Assembly: GCA_030637505.1 (NCBI GenBank)
Contig: DAOWGJ010000170.1
Span: 1 to 8,589 of the forward strand
Length of the DNA stretch: 8,589 nucleotides
Direction of reading: 5' to 3'
Source: Holophagae bacterium
Lineage (GTDB): Bacteria > Acidobacteriota > Thermoanaerobaculia > Thermoanaerobaculales > Sulfomarinibacteraceae
Positions 5,946-8,589 of this stretch are shown here, piece after piece. How positions within the stretch are numbered: the first letter of the stretch is position 1; each line of letters starts with the position of its first letter. The position numbers and the translations under genes were made by a program. The notes below the pieces were generated by a model that made no database searches, was not told where the DNA came from, and saw nothing but the letters and a program-made list of their open reading frames with translations.

Positions 5946-7426
5946 AATCCTGACGACTCCGGGCGGCGGTAGTGCAGCAGGCGGTGGAGGGCGGCCAGTT
6001 CCAGGGGTAGGGCGTTGCATCGAAGGTGATAGCGCCAGGCCGAGGCAGCGCGCAGCAACAGGCGTCTGGAGCCTGTCAGCGATGTAAGGGTGGTCGTCGG
6101 ATAGTAGGCGTTGAGCACGCGTTCGAAGTTTTTGATGCGCCGTTGGAGTTTCTGGCCGACCCACGGCAAATCGGAGCGTCGTTGCGCGAAGTCCAACCAA
6201 TCTCCGGAGATCCACTGATCCAGGGTCTCGGGGAAGGCGAAGCCCGAGGCCCGGACCTGGTCGAAGAGGGCGCCTGCCAGCGGCACCGGGGTGTAGAGGT
6301 AGAGGATGATCTCCGCCGCCGGATTGGCTGCCTTGACCGTCCGGATGAACTCCATCGTATTGAGGGCGTCCGCTTCGGCGTCCGGAGGGTTGCCCAGCAC
6401 AAAACTCAGCTCCGGCACGATGTCCCACTCGCGCATTCGCCGGACCATGTCCAACGTCATCTCGGGCGAAACCGATCCGCCCTTGTCCATCAGCTTGAGC
6501 GTGTCCTTGGACCCGCTTTCGGCGCCGAGAAAGACCATTTTGAGGCCTGAATCCCGCATTTCCCGCCAGGTCGTGTCTTCGAAGGCCATCATCGTGTCGA
6601 TGCGCCCCTCGCCCCACCAGCGGATGCCCAGGTCCTGGATGCGCTGGGAGAACTCGACGACTCGCTTCTGGTCGACGAAGAAGTTGTTGTCGTTGAATTC
6701 GATCGCGTCGGCGCCCCAGTCTCGGTGCAGGCGGCGGACAGCCTCGGCGGTGCGCTCGGCCGACCAGGCCATCCAGCGGCCCTCGACCATCGTGACGACC
6801 GCACAGAAGGCGCAGAAATAGGGGCAGCCGTAGGAGCTGTGAAGGCCGATTGTTTTGGAGCCCAGGAACGTCGGCCGCAAGTACCGTCCGATGTCCACAC
6901 TCTCGAAATTCCATTCCGGCAGTTTTGCCGGGTGGGGGACCGGCGGGCGGGCATTCGACCGCGGCCGGCCCTGATCCTTCCACGCCAATCCTGCGATGGA
7001 CTCCAGTCCCGGGCTGCCGGATTCCAGGTGTTCCAGCAGCGATGCGAACACCGCTTCTCCGTGGCCCCGGACGATGAAATCGATCGCGGGATCCTTGAGG
7101 CCAGCTTCCCAGTGTTGGCTCGGGAAGTAGCCGCCCCAGACAATCGTCAGTCCGGGATACCGCTGCTTGAGTTCTCGGCACAGTGGGGTGGCGTGCTCCA
7201 ACTGCGGACCCGGCATGACGGTAACCGCAAGGACTGTGCCGGTCCCGTCGCCACCGATCGCTGGTTCGAGGGTTTCGAGTGCATCTTCGACAAGATTGCC
7301 GTCGACGATGACGGTCGGCCATCGGCCCTCGAGAGCGGCCTCGATCGCCAGAAGCGACATCGGCAGCACCGGTGTTCGACGAGCACTTGAGGCGGGGTTG
7401 AAGAAGATTATGCGGGAAATTCTCAC
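5942..7426 (-). CDS. B12-binding-domain radical SAM protein
   Basis: Cytoplasmic radical SAM enzyme of the cobalamin-binding (BchE-like, class B) group; 494 aa. An N-terminal Rossmann-type B12-binding domain (about 5-130) contains VWGGYFPS (96-103) and DFIVRGHGE (116-124), but the DxHxxG motif of base-off cobalamin proteins is not seen, as in many of this group. The radical SAM domain starts at SSYGCPYFCAFC, with Cx3Cx2C cysteines 201, 205 and 208 for the 4Fe-4S cluster, followed by EFNDNNFF and FLGAESGS, family-typical strands. The start is GTG (7426-7424), which overlaps the upstream TGA stop as GTGA; GAGGA lies 8 nt before it. The two genes are therefore likely translationally coupled. The TAA stop lies inside the end of the fold-back element. 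Chemistry (methylation, ring formation or other) and substrate are unknown. Confidence 0.93.
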   Translation of the reverse strand: MRISRIIFFNPASSARRTPVLPMSLLAIEAALEGRWPTVIVDGNLVEDALETLEPAIGGDGTGTVLAVTVMPGPQLEHATPLCRELKQRYPGLTIVWGGYFPSQHWEAGLKDPAIDFIVRGHGEAVFASLLEHLESGSPGLESIAGLAWKDQGRPRSNARPPVPHPAKLPEWNFESVDIGRYLRPTFLGSKTIGLHSSYGCPYFCAFCAVVTMVEGRWMAWSAERTAEAVRRLHRDWGADAIEFNDNNFFVDQKRVVEFSQRIQDLGIRWWGEGRIDTMMAFEDTTWREMRDSGLKMVFLGAESGSKDTLKLMDKGGSVSPEMTLDMVRRMREWDIVPELSFVLGNPPDAEADALNTMEFIRTVKAANPAAEIILYLYTPVPLAGALFDQVRASGFAFPETLDQWISGDWLDFAQRRSDLPWVGQKLQRRIKNFERVLNAYYPTTTLTSLTGSRRLLLRAASAWRYHLRCNALPLELAALHRLLHYRRPESSGF

Positions 7427-8589
7427 GTCAGGCTTCCTCGTGCTCGAGCCTCAACCTCGGCCCAGCCTCGGCCCGGGGCGGGATCGTGGTGGTTCCGAGT
7501 CAGGTGCATCCCCAGGCGCCCGCGCCAGGCGGCCAGGCGGTGGCGGGCGATCTGAAAGGACGAAGCATTGCCCTTTCCATTGAGTTGGTGGAGTTTCACC
7601 TCGTTGACCATCCAGCGAGTTGCCCAGTGGTAGTAGCGGGCCGACCGGCGTCCCTCGACGATCAGATCTCGGTCAGTCCGTGCCTCCCAGGGTTGAGCCG
7701 CGTGGATGCGGTCGGCCACCTGGGCGTGGTATTCGGTGCCGGTGATCGGGTAGGCGACGGTCGTCAGGAAGATGTCTGGGTCGCAGATCTTGAGGTGTTC
7801 GACGGTCGCCTCGAGATCGCGTTCGGTCTCGCCCTCAAAGCCCAGCATGATGAATACACCGACCTCGATGCCGCTGTCCTTGAGCATGGCGCTCTTGGCC
7901 TGGACGTCGGCGACGTCGGTGAGCCTCTTCATCCCGTCGAGGATGCGCTGAGAACCGCTTTCGGACCCGATCCACAGCCGGCGGCAGCCCATCGAGGCCA
8001 GGGCGTCGATCACCTCTTCGGTCAGTCGGTCCGCACGGGAGATGCACTCGAAAGGGAGGTGGAGGTTGCGGCGTTCGAGTTCGGCGGCGTAGCGAACGAT
8101 CCACGGCCGGTTGAGGGTGAAAACGTCGTCGGCGTACCACAGGCGGTCGGGGTTGTATGTCGCGACGATATGGGCGACCTCATCGGCGACCGCCTCCGGC
8201 GAGCGTCGCCGGTGGGTGCGCCCGAAGACCGCGTGGGAGCACCAGGTGCAGGTGTAGGGGCAGCCGCGTGAGGTGATCAGAGACACCGGCGAGTGGCCGT
8301 GGTGTTCGCGCCAGGTCTCGAGGTAGCGCCCAAGGTCGATTTTTTCCCGAGCCGGCAGGGGTTGCCGGTCAAGATCTCTGATCTGCTGCCGGGGTGGCGT
8401 TCGAACGATCGTTCCCGAGGGATGTTCGAAAATAATTCCCTGAATACTCTCAAGGCCCTCGAGGCCGTGCTCGGGAAGGTGCCGCAGCAGCTCTTCCAGG
8501 GTTTCTTCGCCTTCCCCGGACACGATGACGTCAGCGCCTCGAGCAAGATATTCCTCGGCGTGGGGCGCCGGTTCGGGGCCGCCAAGCAC
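7423..8589 (-). CDS. B12-binding-domain radical SAM protein, N-terminus beyond the window
   Basis: The 3' part of a second cobalamin-binding radical SAM gene, 388 codons visible. The frame is open to the window edge and the first visible residues, LGGPEP..HAEEYL then GADVIVSGEGEE, are the second half of a B12-binding domain, so roughly 80-100 N-terminal residues are missing; the GTG at the edge is probably an internal valine. The radical SAM motif SRGCPYTCTWC has cysteines at visible positions 110, 114 and 117 (Cx3Cx2C). LWYADDVF and LWIGSESGS follow, as expected for the barrel. The C-terminal ~100 residues (WATRWMVNEVKLHQ onward) are basic and not recognised. It is upstream of, and overlaps by 4 bp, the other radical SAM gene. 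The two proteins share architecture but diverge clearly in sequence, so they probably do successive or different steps. Product unknown. Confidence 0.93.
   Translation of the reverse strand: MLGGPEPAPHAEEYLARGADVIVSGEGEETLEELLRHLPEHGLEGLESIQGIIFEHPSGTIVRTPPRQQIRDLDRQPLPAREKIDLGRYLETWREHHGHSPVSLITSRGCPYTCTWCSHAVFGRTHRRRSPEAVADEVAHIVATYNPDRLWYADDVFTLNRPWIVRYAAELERRNLHLPFECISRADRLTEEVIDALASMGCRRLWIGSESGSQRILDGMKRLTDVADVQAKSAMLKDSGIEVGVFIMLGFEGETERDLEATVEHLKICDPDIFLTTVAYPITGTEYHAQVADRIHAAQPWEARTDRDLIVEGRRSARYYHWATRWMVNEVKLHQLNGKGNASSFQIARHRLAAWRGRLGMHLTRNHHDPAPGRGWAEVEARARGSLT

Noticed and set aside
5922..7322. 466-codon minus frame overlapping the radical SAM gene
   Set aside because: Arg/Gly/Pro-rich shifted-frame product; the alternative frame carries the cluster cysteines and cobalamin-domain motifs.
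7486..8271. 261-codon + frame opposite the second radical SAM gene
   Set aside because: Antisense shadow without domain features.

Overview
The window is GC-rich, densely coded DNA from a Gram-negative bacterium. The evidence for an outer membrane is an outer-membrane efflux lipoprotein, a second predicted outer-membrane beta-barrel and a lipid A type acyltransferase. Nothing here fixes the phylum. The tandem cobalamin-binding radical SAM genes and the several dispersed-looking intergenic repeats would suit an uncultivated Acidobacteriota, Myxococcota or Desulfobacterota-like genome, but that is a guess.

Layout. 1-274: non-coding leader with several inverted repeats (a 38-nt near-perfect palindrome at 120-157), a five-copy TTTCTAG heptamer tract, and a 7-bp dyad just before the first start codon. 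275-2674 (+): two outer-membrane protein genes 12 bp apart, a TolC/OprM-type factor (492 aa) and a MetA-like barrel (302 aa). 2675-2975: convergent gap filled by two repeat elements, an array of six mini-hairpins (five with C-GNA-G loops, in two 72-bp units) and a 97-bp element bounded by GTAGGGGC/GCCCCTAC. 2976-4606 (-): a GFA/CENP-V-type zinc protein and aroB. 4607-4682: short divergent promoter region. 4683-5672 (+): LpxL/HtrB-family acyltransferase. 5673-5941: non-coding, mostly a 186-nt fold-back element (5760-5945). 5942-8589 (-): two B12-binding radical SAM genes with a 4-bp GTGA overlap; the upstream one is cut by the window edge.

How it fits together. The outer-membrane pair probably works with a periplasmic adaptor and inner-membrane pump encoded elsewhere. 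aroB (shikimate pathway) and the acyltransferase (envelope lipid synthesis) are housekeeping genes sharing a divergent promoter region. The radical SAM pair looks translationally coupled and probably acts in one modification pathway of unknown product.

The most unusual material is non-coding. In the 186-nt fold-back, all 16 transition-type departures from perfect symmetry in the aligned arms are G-U compatible on the + strand and none is A-C. This is the pattern expected if a + strand RNA (or single-stranded DNA) fold is under selection. The mini-hairpin array changes stem sequence between its two units while keeping pairing and loop type.
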